64,000 nucleotides of DNA from Cunninghamia lanceolata (lineage: Eukaryota > Streptophyta > Pinopsida > Cupressales > Cupressaceae). The stretch covers positions 372,001 to 436,000 of the forward strand of contig BSBN01000334.1 of NCBI GenBank assembly GCA_027924645.1, read 5' to 3'. Shown here one piece after another: positions 33,526-47,801 of the stretch; the stretch's first letter is position 1; each line of letters begins with the position of its first letter. The notes under the pieces were generated by a model that was not told where the DNA came from, made no database searches, and saw nothing but the letters and a program-made list of their open reading frames with translations. Made by a program: the position numbers and the translations under genes.

Positions 33526-36500
33526 TTTACACCTTTTTTATTTTTTATCAACAGATAACCACCCTCTCAACAAGATAAAAACCTTCAGGTCCAGAAACTT
33601 GTAGGTGCCATAAAACTGCTCTTGCTCCATGGAATTATGAATGACTGTATAGCTAAAACAGAGATTCATGTTATGATAAAAATAATCTGTTAACCACTTA
33701 GAGAGAGCTCATGTAGTTGAAAAGATGACATGAAACTTTTCATGGTATGTGCTATGATTTGAATGGTAGCATAATCATACCGTTAGCCCCCTGATTGACT
33801 GCAATATAAAGGAGGAAAAAAGAATGAAGAGCAGTGTAAGTAATGTAACCATGTAGGATGAACCTGCTTAGAAAATTTTGGGAAGGCATCTGTTGGGTAT
33901 TTCATTGGCTTGATTGATGCCTCATCACTTCAACTTATTGGAGGAGGACACTGGTGAACATTAATGACGTTCCTTAAGCAACCATCTTTTCCTTCTCACG
34001 TGAAACAGCCTATTCTTCTGCAATCATTATTCTTCCTCAACCAATTAAATATGTACATTAACAGACTCCAACTCCACAATGTTGTTGATTTTTGTGTAGC
34101 TCGAAAGGTGGAGTTGCTTTAAAGCAACTTGAGTTGGATTTTCAGCAACAACAGATTTTTTATTTAAGAATAGAATGTTTTTGAGTTTGTGAGGTTGAGA
34201 TAAAACCAAGAGCAATTTTATGTGTGATTTAAAGCTGAATAAAACAAGGAAAGTTTCTTTTCTTGCACGTTAAGTAAAGCAGTTGGACTCTATATATGTA
34301 AAATTGTTGTAGCAAACTTGTATTGTTTTTTTGAAGAGAAAGTTTGTTGTTAGGCTGAATAGAAGATCCAACATTTGCAGTTTTTTTCCCCACACTAGGT
34401 TTCCTGGGTATATCTATATCTGTGTTATTGTCTATTTGTGATTGGCTTCTTGTTATTTTTGCTTCCACTGTCAATTAGCTATTAATTAACCCAAACTATT
34501 GATTGTTATAAATCAGATAGAGGTTCTATCATGTGAATTTATTGTGCAATTAATCTATAGCTGGGTTATGAGATATTAACAAATGCAACCATATCACTAT
34601 GCCTTTGATTGTATTTGTTGTTATTAAACAGTTAAATTTAATATTTGTATTATTATCAAGATGTAAAATGTATAATTATTATTTTTAAATTGTAAAATTA
34701 ATGGGTGTTAATAGTAGATCAATGCGACCTAAATTTAATATTTTTATTATTATCAGGATGTAAAATTTATAATTATTATTTTTAAATTGTAAGATTTATG
34801 GGTGTTAATAGTAGATGTGACTTTTTCAGTCTTTAAAGATGGTTAAAAGTGTTTTCAGATTTTATTGTATATGTTTTTATGCATCATGTTTTGGATCACA
34901 AAAAACATACAATTAAATCCAAAAATTTAAAATACTCTTAAACAAATTTATTTTATGAGGATTTCAATCCATTTCAGAAAAAAATGAACGCAACATATTA
35001 AATATTCAAAGTTAACAACTTTCACACAATCATACCTTCCTTATCTCTTAAGTCTTGAATCTCGGCATCTAATTCTGTCAATACAGATTTTGACTACAAT
35101 GTCTATAGTGAGGCAAGATCTTCCAGCCCTTTGCACAATTCTACAGGCTTCTGTGGTAGGATGCCTACATATGGTAGTGTAGGTTGTATTTGTGTGCCCT
35201 GTTGTAGACACACTAGCAAAGAAAAAAGAGGACTTGTCCTTTGACTCCCCATTCTCACATTAGTAATATCAATATGTCCTCATTCATGATGGAGACACAA
35301 TTCAAGGCTTTTCTCAATGAGAGAGATGTGTTTACAGTTTAACCTATCTGCTCAATGCTACGTCCTGAGAGATAACTATTGTGAGAGGATTGAATGCAGT
35401 CTCCCTCTTCGTGTTATACATAGAAACCATTACTACAATCCAGTCTGTCAATCTAATGAATGCATTCATGATGCCCACCACTCATGTAGCCATCACTCTT
35501 CATCTTGCTAGGAATGTCTGAGATCTTCAGAGAGCCATTCAACCAGTCAGAAGATGGACTCGCACTTGACTTCATCCAGTGTGATTCTAACCGGGCTTAT
35601 ATGTAAGCAATCACAAATGAGGCCCAGTTGCAACCTCCATCTATAAGGCCCCAACACCAATAGCATTACAACTCGTAGCACTGGAAAAGAGTTTATTGTC
35701 TCCTCTAAATCAGCCCCTTCATCTTCTCTACATAAACATATTATTCGTGTTGATTCTCTAAGCTCCATCTGGCTGGCTTTAAATTGAGATCCTGGAACCA
35801 ATCTATTCTAATGTCAACCGAACTCTTTGCCTCAGTTGTTCTAAGGAAATGGTATCTTTGCCCTTATATGAATCAATATTAAAAAAGTCACCCGTCCTAA
35901 GACAATTGCCACTAGTTCTCTCTGCTCATGACAGTCGTCACTGGTTTGCAAGTATAGGCCACCCAGAGCTATTACACAAACATCATGTCCACAATGTAGC
36001 ATGCAAAGTAGAACCTAAAACAACATTAGTGAGTCACCCAGAGATCTGCATCCAGATGTGCCTTAGTTGGAAGATGTGGTCATCTCCTGAACCATTTTAA
36101 AAAATCATATTTTATTGACTTTCTGGATCAAAATGATTTTCTTCAAGGTCTGTTTGATTCGCATATTCCCCATGGAATGGGCTATGGCTTCACCATCACA
36201 GACATCTTCCACTGACCTAATATGGTTAGCTACATGACTATCCCTTCTTCCTGCACACTTTGTCACTATAAACAACTTATCTGCACAATTATAAACAACC
36301 CCTCAAGATGAGACATTCAATATTTATAATCCATATGTGCATTCTTTTATGATTCTGCTTGGTCTTACCCCCAACATTCCCTCCCAAACCAAAGTGATGT
36401 TTGAATTCCTCACTTTCCTTGATCCTGGAACCTGTTCATCCCGAATTTTGGATCTCTGCTTCCTCAAAACTTCAACTCACAGGGATTTGGGTTGGCTTTA

Positions 36501-36550
36501 TCTAGAGGCTTCATGAACAACAATGTCAGTTCCCTTTGGATGTAGCCTTG
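33526..36550. other. Unassigned AT-rich sequence upstream of the ABCG exon
   Basis: No gene is recognised. Around 35.0-36.1 kb the composition is more balanced and minus-strand frames of 70-85 codons occur, possibly a continuation of the copia-like remnant at 36.6 kb; I could not assign motifs. The tandem duplication at 34634 is listed separately. Confidence 0.35.
34634..34817 (+). repeat. 97-bp tandem duplication
   Basis: AAATTTAATATTTGTATTAT at 34634 recurs as AAATTTAATATTTTTATTAT at 34731. Each is followed by near-identical sequence ending GGGTGTTAATAGTAGAT. Two copies, about 90 percent alike by eye. Confidence 0.75.
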
Positions 36551-36900
36551 CATTACTATCAACACAGTATCCTCCTCTCCTACTATGTTCAGCAATATAG
36601 CAAACCTATATAAATGCATTCTATGTTTTTTAACTCCTTTCTCTCGCCTCTGATAATTGACAAAAGAATCATCATAGAATCTTCAGGACTCTCTAATATC
36701 CAGTAGGATAAAAGTTCCTCATCATACAATAACTTTCCCACCATAAGAGTGCATATTCAACATCTTAAAGTGAGATCTGACAGAGGTCACTGAACCCACT
36801 TAATATATTCCTCCACTGACTGCATACCAAACTGAACCATTTGTATCCTCATTCCATCAAAAACCTCAATCTAACTCTTGGTCTCCACCATAAATGGGTT
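36480..36900 (-). pseudogene. Possible copia gag (UBN2-like) remnant
   Basis: Reading the minus strand with several frame changes gives SVEEYI (about 36808), then YDEELLSY and ILESPED (about 36700-36720). This resembles the plant copia gag pattern of a helical segment followed by the (D/E)EEL-x-x-x-I-L-x-S-L-P-E-x-Y motif. Stops and shifts are frequent and no zinc knuckle was located. This is a weak, motif-level call; a profile search with frameshift tolerance would be needed to confirm it. Confidence 0.3.
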
Positions 36901-37640
36901 ATCAGATGCATCTGCACTAGGCTCTGATTTAAAGGACTCATCCGGGCTTCTATTCTTAATTTTACATCATTCTAATGCTTGGATTGTGGATGGCTTCTAG
37001 TCTCTCTGTTGCGAGGTGGGGATGGCCAATACTTGACCAAGTAATTATACACCAATTAACAATGGATACCAAAAGAGTTCAAAAGAAGTAATGAAGCGAC
37101 ATTTTACAACCTGTAACATAGAAGTTTTCTTTGTTTTTCTTTCTTTAAGAGCCTATATACTGTGTCCCTGATGCTTGTCCTAGAAATTGTTCTTTTCTCA
37201 GTAAAAGATGGTCAATGACTCAACAAAGCATCTGATTTAAAATTCCTGATTTTTGAAAGTTTTCAAACAAGTCTAGTGTTGTAAGCCCAATGCCTAATTT
37301 TATTGATGATATTATGCAACAAATGCCCATTTCAATGTGACAAATGTGCAATGCAGTGTCCTATTCAAATTTGGGGCATTGAGAAATAGTAGAGAGGCAT
37401 TCGAAGTGGTCTGGTAAAATATTTGTTTTAAATTGCTAGGTTTTTTTTTGTTTGTGCTTTGTCGGCTGACTGTGTATGGATAATTTAACTCCCTTTTGTG
37501 TGATGAGGTTGCTAAAATGACTAGAGTTTTTTGCTACAAATCCCTTTCCAAAACCCTAATTTTATTTGCAGCGACTCAAAGCATTTTTTTTTCTTTTTCA
37601 TATTTTCTAAACGTAGCTAGCAAACATAAAGGATAAAGGA

Positions 37641-37862
37641 TTTTGACGAATGGGTTAGTTGAACTGCCATGGTGACCATGGATGCAAGACTTGGAAGCAT
37701 ATACAAGAAACAAATCCCATGCCTTTGTCAACTCATTCCTTACACCATGGTGCGAGTATTGTATCTTTTAATGTTGTTACAGGTAAATATGCAAAATGTG
37801 ATAACTTAAACAAGGTGTTTGAGCTGTTTTACAACACCTTAGAAGAAATGTGGTCCCACTGA
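37641..37862 (+). pseudogene. Possible PPR-protein fragment
   Basis: A 67-codon frame contains GKYAKCDNLNKVFELF, close to the common plant PPR phrase MYAKCGxxxxAxxxF. It ends with a TGA after EEMWSH. The preceding residues show no clear repeat, and no further PPR units were found on either side. It is most likely a worn fragment. Length and context do not allow subclass assignment. Confidence 0.4.
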
Positions 37863-40800
37863 ACACAAAGTACATAGATAAGTTGAAAAATCTTTAGAAA
37901 CTTTTATGCAAATGCAAGTGTAAATTATTCCTTTTTATTGATGACTATATTTAAGTTTTTGTTTTGTCATTTATTTGTCTGCCTTCGCTATTTGTTTTGC
38001 AATGTTTAGAGGGTTGGTTGTGGTGAGCATCTTCTAAGATTAAATTATTTCCTCCTCCTTTAGCTATCATATCAGTAGTGCTTGGCCCATTGATTTTTCT
38101 TTTATTTTTAAGTTTCTGACCTGGATATTTATAATTTTATACTTCCTAGGTCTGTAGTTCACCACAACCAGACTGAAATAAAATTACACGGTATACTCAA
38201 TAAACTTCGTTATTATTAGTTGGCATTTGAAACAACTAATAAAGGCATATTCCTCCATTACTATTTTGAGAAATGGAAACAAAATTAATAATAGTGCAAG
38301 AATCAATAGTTTACTTCATCTTTGAAACCAGATTATCAAGTTGAAACAAAAAAAATACAACATCTAAAAAATGTCTGTTAACTGTTGTGTTCAATTCAAA
38401 AAACTTTTACAAAAGACCAAACAATTTCTAAAAAGTGATGAAATTTGAAGTCTTGAAATGTTGTGCCTTCTTGTTTGACAAGAAATTCTCTTTCTTTTCT
38501 TTACTTAATGATCCTGTCTAGAAGACAATGCAATGCTTTATTTCCTTCAGAATCTTGAAAAAATACTCTCTTTCACAGCCTCAAACCAATAACCTCACCT
38601 CTGATGGCACCTCTTCTGTTACAAGACCTTCCAAGGTTAGCTTCTTTTGCAAACATGTTGCAGCAGTCTATAGTACTTGTCTTACAACTTCTCTTGGCCT
38701 GAAATTTGTAGCTTCCAACTTCATAGCTCCATGAAAGATCAAAGCAAATGAAAAATCTTTTAAAATGGGACTAATCAATAGAAGGCTCTAGACATGATCA
38801 AGTAAAAGAAGTTTTTAGGATTATTCTCTATGCATTTCGGATATATGCACCAATGACAAAAGCATTGAACATGCTTAGTTTAGAAGAACAATGCTCAAAT
38901 AAAATCTTGGCAATGTGGAAAACTAATTATGCATTGCTTTTACCATTTTACTCTCTTTTATCTTTTTTTCCTGTCTCTGTATGTTTTCTTTTGATTCTTA
39001 ATGTTATCAAATATATTTTCATGTATTTTCTACTTCTCCATCAAATTTGAGTATGCCAATAATTAAAACCAAATTAACAAGTTTACATCTTCTGCACTTT
39101 TATGTCAGTGCATCTGTAGATGATAGATTTATTGATATGTATTTATGTACTCTGATTTCATAACTATAAAGCATGGGTTCAAGAAAGGAATTATTGTACA
39201 TGATGTAATGTACTTCTAGGCCCCTGTTACAATATTTGGATTAGTGTTGGTAATGGTAAGGTTGCATGTGGACAGTCGCAATCAAGCACTGTAACTACCA
39301 TGTTCCTCCTCTCTATGTGATTGACAAGTTAATACATTTGGGTTCACACATTTTTTTTGAGTTCTTTCTATGTGACTCAGGACCTAATATCTTGGAGAGT
39401 TGAGATATGTATGTGGCAATGATTGATGACAATGTGACCTGTTCTTCTGATATTGCATTATGTGAAATTGAATTTTTTAATATGATAGTCCATATATTCT
39501 ATAAAATAGTTGCCTATGCATATGCAATGAATAAGTATTTCCCATTCAAGTCTTCTATGTAACATTGTAGAGCTATAGTTTTGATGCAGTTGCTGGTTCA
39601 TCTCTATTTCACCTATGTGAAGCCATAATCTGTCATCCTCATAGGCCAACCAGGGTAATTGTCAATATCTTGCAGTTATAGTCGATTTGGGAAATTCAAA
39701 GCAAAAAATGAGTGGGAAAATAGAATGGAGAAAGATAATTCTAACAGAAGAGTTTTTGCAAGGAACATTTTATACTATTTTACTAGGAGGGAGTATAACA
39801 AACCAACAAACACGGACAAAGGCATTGATACACCTAAAAAATATAAGCAACTTTTACTAGTGATTGGACAAAGGCATTGGTACACCTAAAAATTATAAGC
39901 AACTTTTACTAGTGATTGTATCATTTATAAAAAGAATTATTTCCTTGAATGTGTATTGGCAGTGCCACTGAAGTTTGGCATAGGAGGAGCAACCGTCACA
40001 CTTTTTTCTGTTTACCAACCTTTTGCCACAGGTAAGATCTGCATCACACTGATTTGGAGATGTTGGGCACATTTAAAGTGACAATTCTGTAATGTTTTGG
40101 ATTGTATAATAGTGGCTTTTATAAACAATGTATAGTATAGTCATGCTACTCTCTAGCAGAGTAGAGTAAACATAGGTTTTAGAGAAAACAAAACTGCATT
40201 TTCACATAGCATGAGACTATTTTGCATGGTTACATTTGCTTAGTAGTCTGTCCCACAATTATTGTAAATTATAAAACAATTTCTTTGAGGCATTTTGTCA
40301 AATAGCCCACATGTCTGGTCAATAGTTCTACATTCTACATTTTAAAGAAATGTCAATCAGGGTAGTCACAATTGACATCATTTGATGAAATTACTCTATC
40401 TTTTATGCTTTTATAGATGTCCATACCTTATTTTTGAAGCTAATCTATACCCTGTTACAAAGTTGCAATATCCTACACTATATCCTATACTAATAGCATT
40501 TGGCAGGGACTCTAGTTGCAGTACAGCTCTTGTTGTTTTTATTTTACATTTCTTTTATATTTTTAAAGGTATTTTTTTAGGTAAATAAAATGAAAATAAA
40601 TAAATCTTATATTACCAAAATTAATAAATTTTTGTTTTTTAAACTTTGTCCTTTCCTATTATTAGTTATATGTTTAAAACTATATTCTAACATTTTTGTT
40701 ATGGGACCATAGTAGGAGAAGACTCTTTTTGTATATATGAGGAATTTTATATCATAATTATATTAGTGAAATTAGTATGTTTGTGTCATTTCCCATTTAA

Positions 40801-41160
40801 TTTTAGGCTTATTTTGATTGGGGCATCTTATTGTATTAATACATTAACAAGTTATATTTTTGTATTGTGTTTGATTCTTGGCCCAATCCTTAATCATCCA
40901 TATTTACTTAAATGTTTATACCAATTTCTATACAGTCATCACTATTTACTTTGTTTACTCCTTGTTATTACACCCACATTCACACTTACTCATCTATATT
41001 CGTACCTGTTACCTTTTGAGTCGCCCTTATTTATTTACTCGTGAAATTCCCTAATCAAGAGTCGATTTGGTGTTTTGTCTTATTGGTCATGCCTTTGTTC
41101 CTTAAATTGGCTCTCTGTTCTTCAAAGTCCACCCGCCTATCGTCTTTGTATGTGAAATTA
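37863..41160. other. Unassigned AT-rich sequence
   Basis: No supported gene. Short frames at 38528, 38853, 39659, 40382 and 40766 are hydrophobic or low-complexity by base composition and match nothing I know. A 52-bp tandem duplication lies at 39818-39918. Confidence 0.4.
39818..39918 (+). repeat. 52-bp tandem duplication
   Basis: The segment containing ACAAAGGCATTGATACACC and TATAAGCAACTTTTACTAGT occurs twice in immediate succession, with two or three differences. Confidence 0.7.
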
Positions 41161-41164
41161 CTCA

Positions 41165-41575
41165 AAATTTGAACCTTTGAACTTGAACCATTCTCAAAGT
41201 TCAATAGTTCAATGGTTCGATATGTTCAATGTTTCTCAAAGCATGTTGTTTTGTCCCTTATGTAATTAAAATGTCTTTGAGTCTTTTGGTTGAACTTGAA
41301 CCCTTTTTCAAGTTCAAAAGTTCAATACTTGATGCTTTGTAATAAATCACGTCACTCAATTCTCTTGTGTAATTTAATGTATCATTGAACCATTCGCTTG
41401 AACTCTATAGCGAGGTTCGATGGTTCAATGGTTCAAAGTTCAACGGTTCACTGTTTCATAGTTGAAAGCCTTCTACAAAGCTACGTTACTGTTGGTTGGT
41501 CTGTGTAGTTCTTGCGTCTTTGAACCTCCACATTGAACCACACCCCAAAAGTTCAATGGTTCAAGGGTTCGGTGA
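41165..41575 (+). repeat. Dispersed GTTCAATGGTTCAA-type repeats
   Basis: Variants of AGTTCAATGGTTC and their complement (TTGAACC) occur about a dozen times in 400 bp, notably at 41199-41230, 41318-41330, 41412-41450 and 41551-41566. They lie just upstream of the long decayed frame and may be part of the untranslated leader or LTR of its element. Confidence 0.55.
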
Positions 41576-41729
41576 TTATAATCTCATTTCTTTCCGAGGC
41601 TCTCTAAGTCAAAATTTAGCGGGAAAGTTGGAGAAAAATATGTCCGAAACTCTTTATGAAATAGAAAGTTCTATTTTTTTGAAAGATCGTGGATAATTAT
41701 TATACATCATGGTCACGCGTGAATAATGC

Positions 41730-44700
41730 TTGCCATTAATGATGATGTCAGAATTCATGTCTTTTGAAACATTTTCGACACATATTGTTTCAGGTAATAA
41801 TTATTCGATCTGGTTAATGTCATTATTAAGAGAGAACAAGCCAAATTTAGCAAATGAACATACTGTGCAATGCGAAGGAGAAAAGCGTAGGAGGTATAAG
41901 GTTCTTGTTGCCCAAATTTCGTAGTAATTTCAGATATTTTGAAGGTGAGTTCTATTCTTCCTATATGTTGTTTCTATTTCTTAGCTGGAAAGAAGAATCT
42001 TTTGAGTTTCCGACATTATTTTCAAAATTCGAAGCGTTTTTCATTATATCCTCCAATTATGGCTATGAAATCTACTTGTCTTGGTTATGAGCATGGTCCT
42101 GGTCTCACCTGTTCTCACTCTGAATTTGGGGATACTTCACTGGTTCAATATGATTTAGAAGAATTTAAGGAAAGGTCTAAAAATTTTGTACCAACTACCA
42201 TGATGAAGAAGATATTAGAAAGTGGTTTGGTTGAAGCTGCAGCCTTTCCCATGGCCGTATAATGCCCTAAATTAGTTATGGAGTGCATGAATAGGTATGA
42301 ACCCCAAAACAGATGCATCAAAAATGCCGATGGTAGTGTGTTGTTTCATGTCAACAGACAAACCCTAATGTCTATGATGAGAATACCACCTAAGGAAGCA
42401 TATTCTAGCCTTAATATTGCTTCTTCTTATGGGCATTTCTCACTTAATAAAACAAACTACAAAAGTGTGATAGCCAGAAATTGGTTGCTGAAATTCCAGA
42501 AGGGAGGTTCAAGGCTGCCTAGACTACTTACCAGAGATCACATGATTTAGGAAGTGAGGGATATTGTGGTATTACTACACAGGCTGGAAGGCAGCGCACA
42601 GGCATATTTTTGGGAAGACTGGATGTACTTTTTCATATAGTTTATCCTCCAAGGAGAGCAATATTTGGACTAGGCAGAAATTGCAGCTGAATGTTTGCAT
42701 CAGGGTCTGAGTAATCCTTTGGGTAATAAAGATTTTTATATGTTTTCGTACCTCTTCTATTGCCTGGCGTCTACAAGACAATGGTTGGGACTACCTCATG
42801 CACCCTTGGCTGAGGATAGTAAAATTTATGAATATTATTCACAATTGCGGATGCATAACTGTTATGAGAATTTCAAGAAGGTTAATGATGTTTTTACCGG
42901 GAGAATGACCCATGAACTAGCAGGCAATTTGAATAAGAGAATGTCTAATGAAGTAATGCAGCTGGTCAGCATATATGGTAGTTTCTTTATTCAATTTTCC
43001 AAGTTCACTTATATCAGAGTTGGGGGATTTGATGGTGAACCTGTTAAGTTACCTAGGTATGTGTTTGACTGTTTTGTGCTGATAGAGGTCTATAGACAGT
43101 TAGCACATGTAGATAAAAAGTTCTTAGCAAAGAAGGGATCTGGTATCTCTTTTCGCTTTGAACTTGGACATTATTCATGTCAGTCAAAATTTGATGCTTT
43201 GAATTTAGAAGTGAACCTTAAAAAATTCAATTTTCAGTTCTTCACTGACTGATCCCAATTTGACAGTAAAGGCTTTGTCAGAGATAGCTTAAATTTTGGA
43301 ACAAGGTTTTCACATATTCCTAAATTGGAGGATTATTGGGAGGACTGTTCAGACGAGTTCGAGGTTAGAAGGAGATTGTGGTGCAGGTTCTCTCTAGGAC
43401 AAATAATTACCTTCAATCTAAATACGGACATTTCTGGAGTTTTTGATAATGAAGAACAGGTGATTGACCCGCAATTTGAACAGATAAAACAATCACCTAT
43501 TCCAGAAATTAATTGGAGTAAAAAGGAAGAAGATAGGATTGAGGTGAAGACCCTCTCAGTGATCAGAAGAACCGAGAAATGGTTGAGGGAACAAAAACAG
43601 GAAGGATTCCAAAATAAGGATTCCCAGCAATGGACATCAATAGTTGAATCACCATTCCCGATATGCTCCTCTAACCAGCCTATTGCTATCTGTGGTGCAG
43701 GTACTTCCAAGTCAATAACTGGAAGGAGCCCTGTCATCAAAGAATCCAAGAGCCCTCACAACTATTCTGCCCCCTCGTGCTACCAGATCAAGAACCAAAA
43801 GCAGGAGGATAAAATAGGTTTCTGAGAGAATAATTATAGATTTGAATTCTGAGGAGGATTCAGGGGAAGCAATGGGTGATAAAGAATCTGGTTCGCCGAG
43901 AATAGAGGAGGTTAGTACAAAACAACAGGCAGAGGTTGTTTTAGAGAACCTTGAACTAATGATGATTTCAGATGTATCCTCTGATCAATTGAACCCCGGA
44001 AAAGAAGCCTCAGCCCCTGCACCCAAATGGCTGGAGAGTTTGATAAGTGACAAAAGAAAGATAATTCCATTTTCTTTGCCTTTAGAAGACATGGTAAGTG
44101 TTTGGGAAAAACACCTAAATCCAAGAAACTGAAAACGACATCCAGGGTAAGTATTGACCCTAATACTGGGAACTGGAGTGCAGAAATAGCCAGGCCGATG
44201 ACTGACGAAGAGATCCAAGACCCCACAGTGCAAGATTTCACAATTGAGAAAGTAGATCTTGGGGCTACTTCAAGAGCCACAGATGTGCATCATCTAGAGG
44301 TATCCACCAAAAAGATAGTTAGTCAGACTTGGAAAGATGAGAAAGACAAAAGAGAGTTGAAGAAAACCGTGCGCTTGATGGCAGAGTACATTGATGCCAT
44401 TCATAACCCCAATCCACAGCCAGTTTCACAACTTTCTCTGACTTTTGATCCTAAGTCTCCAGCTAACCAAAAGATGTTGGACCAGGTAAACAGGAACAAG
44501 ATGGTAGCTAAGGTATTTGATGATTGGTTGGACTGTATTGTGCAGAAAGGTACCGAATACATTCATGAACTAAAAAACATATATGATCAAACTACAGCCA
44601 CTATTAATGACCTTAAGGCACAGAATGCTTCCTGGGTAAAGGATGAAGGCAAGTGGGTGAACGTGCTGAATCAAATTGATGAAGTACAAAAATATGGGAT

Positions 44701-45244
44701 AGCCAAATTTCTGTTAGAAAAGAATTTAACAAATTTGGATGAGGATGTACTGTATGTGAGTAAGAAGAATATTGAATGGAAGAATTCAGTATCTCGGCAA
44801 GGGCGATTTGAGCTCACAAAAATGATCAAGGAAATAACCGAATTCACCCAATCATTATAGCATGATTTACAGTGTATCAATGTAAAATATATAAATGATG
44901 ATGGGAAACTAGAGAAAGACATCGATACAGTGATTCAATCTTTTAGGGAGAAAATCAGCTTCGTTAAAGAAAGTGACAACATATTAACCGAGGATTTCTC
45001 ACGGATTTCGAAGGTGGAGTCACTTCTTTATCTCTGCGTTGACGCACTCCTGGAACACAAGGAAAAGGTGGGGAAAATTCGGAGGGAGAAAGACGTCTAG
45101 AAGGCAAGGGTAAAACACATCAGCATCCCCAATTTTTTGAAAATCCAGGAGTTTGTTGCGGCATTTCAGGAGTGGAAAGCTCAACGTACTTCCCCAACCG
45201 CACAGAGCAACTCTGGAGATGCAAATCCATTACCCCAGCCATAA
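41730..45244 (+). pseudogene. Decayed ORF of about 1060-1100 codons, retroelement-type, not recognised
   Basis: One frame can be followed from about 41939-42062 to 43760, through stops at 42260 (TAA), 42548, about 42637 and 42675 (TAG), and 43250 (TGA). It shifts near 43750, again near 44110, and continues to 45244 through TAGs at 44858 and about 45099. Most stops fit C-to-T change on one strand or the other. The N-terminal half is a folded-looking globular region (ERY/NRYEPQNRC near 42287, then Trp/Tyr-rich segments). It is followed by a basic patch (PRATRSRTKSRR, near 43755), an acidic Ser/Glu stretch (about 43840-44000) and a Lys/Glu-rich helical C-terminus likely to form coiled coils. The 41730-41924 frame may be an upstream exon or leader. 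No protease, RT or integrase motif is present. Extra ORFs of this kind occur in plant LTR retrotransposons; that origin is inference. Confidence 0.55.
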
Positions 45245-47754
45245 TCTTATTTACTCAACTTCTTATATTTAGTTTTTTAGTTAAATTATTTTCAAGAACT
45301 TGATCTTTAAATCAGTTTGTAAAAACTAAATCCCGTATGGGTCAGAGTTACTTTAACTCTGGGTTTGGTTTACATGATCGGATAATTAGGGAAACTATAT
45401 ATATGTTTTTGGTTGCTAAAACTAGATAGAGGAGGATAAAAAAGAAAAAGAAGATAAAAAATTTTTAGAGCTAAACTATTGTTATTTTCATAGCATATAT
45501 GATTTTTGTCTGAAACATTTTTTTTCATCTATGAATGAAAAGGAGAAACAATTACTGTCTGCTTAGATCTGTGCGTTTGAGTATTTGAAATTGGGTTTTC
45601 TGTGAGAAACCTTCTTTCATATGGTAATTGCTCTTTTTGGACAACTCATTATATGTGTTTTATCATTTATCGGTTCAGCAATATATATATATATATATAT
45701 ATGTTTATGTGTCTGATCATTATTGAAAATAGAATCTGTGTATTCTATCACCAAATGATGTTATAAAAGAGATATCACACTCATAGCATGATGGTGTATG
45801 GATGTTAGTTTGCCTTTAGGCACTTTCTGGTTAAAAGTGTATTTGAATATTTAAAAAAGATTGAATTCATTGAAGATCTTAAAGGGAGTTGTACCCAAAT
45901 TTAGAGGGGAACTATTCTTGATAGTTCACCCATTTGTTGATTAATTCATTTGTTCTTGGAAGAAGTAGGGTATAGAGTCAGAATAGAATATTTTTAAATA
46001 AGGACAAATCTGTTAACCAACAGTACCCTACCTTGAGATTATTATTTTATCCCTTTAGTTCAATTCCACATTCCTTGGGATTAATCTTGAGGCATGTAGG
46101 AATAAACCTTGAATTAAACCCTGAATTTGAACTCCAAAATTCTCACCCCTTTGCACTAGTTTTTATGAGCCAATTTGGCATGTGCTTGTTTGACATGTTT
46201 AAATTTTTTGATATTTAGGGAATTCAATGTGCAATAAATCATAATGAGGTTACAAGGTGAAATCATTAGAGCACGCTTTGATTTTCTTGAGGGATGAATC
46301 TTATCACATCAAAGTCATCATGTATACATCATTTATATGTTTGCATATGATATCTTCGATATCAATCTTTGCCATTAATTCAACCCACTAAGACAGTTGA
46401 CCTAGGAGAACATGATGACCTATTTAGTTGGTAATTTCCTCAAATGTGTTCTTAGACACAACCTTGACACATTAATATATTAAAAGGAAAAGGTGAATTC
46501 ATTTTCAAATGCATGTTCGATGCAACACAAATTAAATCCATGCAAAAGGTCAAATCCACAAAAAAATATTTGATCTAAGGCATTCATGATCAAACTTGTT
46601 TAGTATATTTTTAAAAATAATGTCATAGTATAGAATCATATATTATTATAAAATATTTATTTATAATTTAAATATATTTATTTTATATAAAATATATAAA
46701 TACTACTAATATAGTTTTATTTGAAATTAAATAAATAGAATGTTACCTACAGAGTTGAGTTCATTCAAACTTTAAAGTTTATACATTGTAATTGGATGGT
46801 AGATAGGATAGAGATTAATGCATGGGCATTTTAAGTTAGGAGGTCTCTAGAGGGTATGTGGTGTTGTGTCAAGGCTTAAAATTTTTCGTGGTGGTGAGTT
46901 ATATCTTTTCCAAATTTTGTGTGTGGGTTGAACATTTTTTGATATTGCATAGAATCACACCAATCCATGTTGTACACATAGGAATTATTGGCCCATTTTG
47001 ACCCCTATCAATACTTGACACTAATATACTTGATCTCTATATATGATGAATCAATAGTCAAATATGTCAATATTAGAAATTAGATGAGAGGTAGTGAAAT
47101 AGAGACAAAGGTAGAGATAGGTAAAGAGATAAAGAGGGAGAGAGATATAGAGAGAGAGGTAGAGAAATAGAGAGAGACTAGGAGAGGAAGAGATGGAGAC
47201 AAAAAGAGATATATAGAGAGAGAAATAGAGAGAGGAACAAAGAAGAAAGGAGAGGACAATTTGTGGAAATTCATGGTCATTCCTTTTATCACAACTTGTT
47301 TGAAGACAGAACAAGTAGAGTTTATATCTTTCATCTATTTCACATTTACACTCTGAGGTCCCCGCTAACATCAACGACTAACAAGTGTTGACCAAGTCCA
47401 ACACCTCTCTTACACAAGCATGAAAACCCATTGCGTGTAATGACATTTGTTAAAAGGAAATTTGTTTATTCTAGTTGACTTGGGATCACATGTGCCAATT
47501 TTATATTTTATTTATAATTATACTTAAATGTTATATTTTGTATAATATTAAATACAAATTTATTTATTTAATATACATTAAAATTTATATATATATTTAT
47601 ATATGTTCCATTTAATATAATATTAATATATTTAATACTTATAAATATTTATTACTCAATTATATTTATTTTATATATTGAATACAATATAATTATTATA
47701 TCTATTATATATTATGTTCTATATGATATACATTATTACATATACAAATATAAG

Positions 47755-47801
<47 letters not shown>

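Noticed and set aside
47051..47374. Minus-strand 107-codon Leu/Ser-rich frame
   Set aside because: It is a reading of GA-rich simple repeat.
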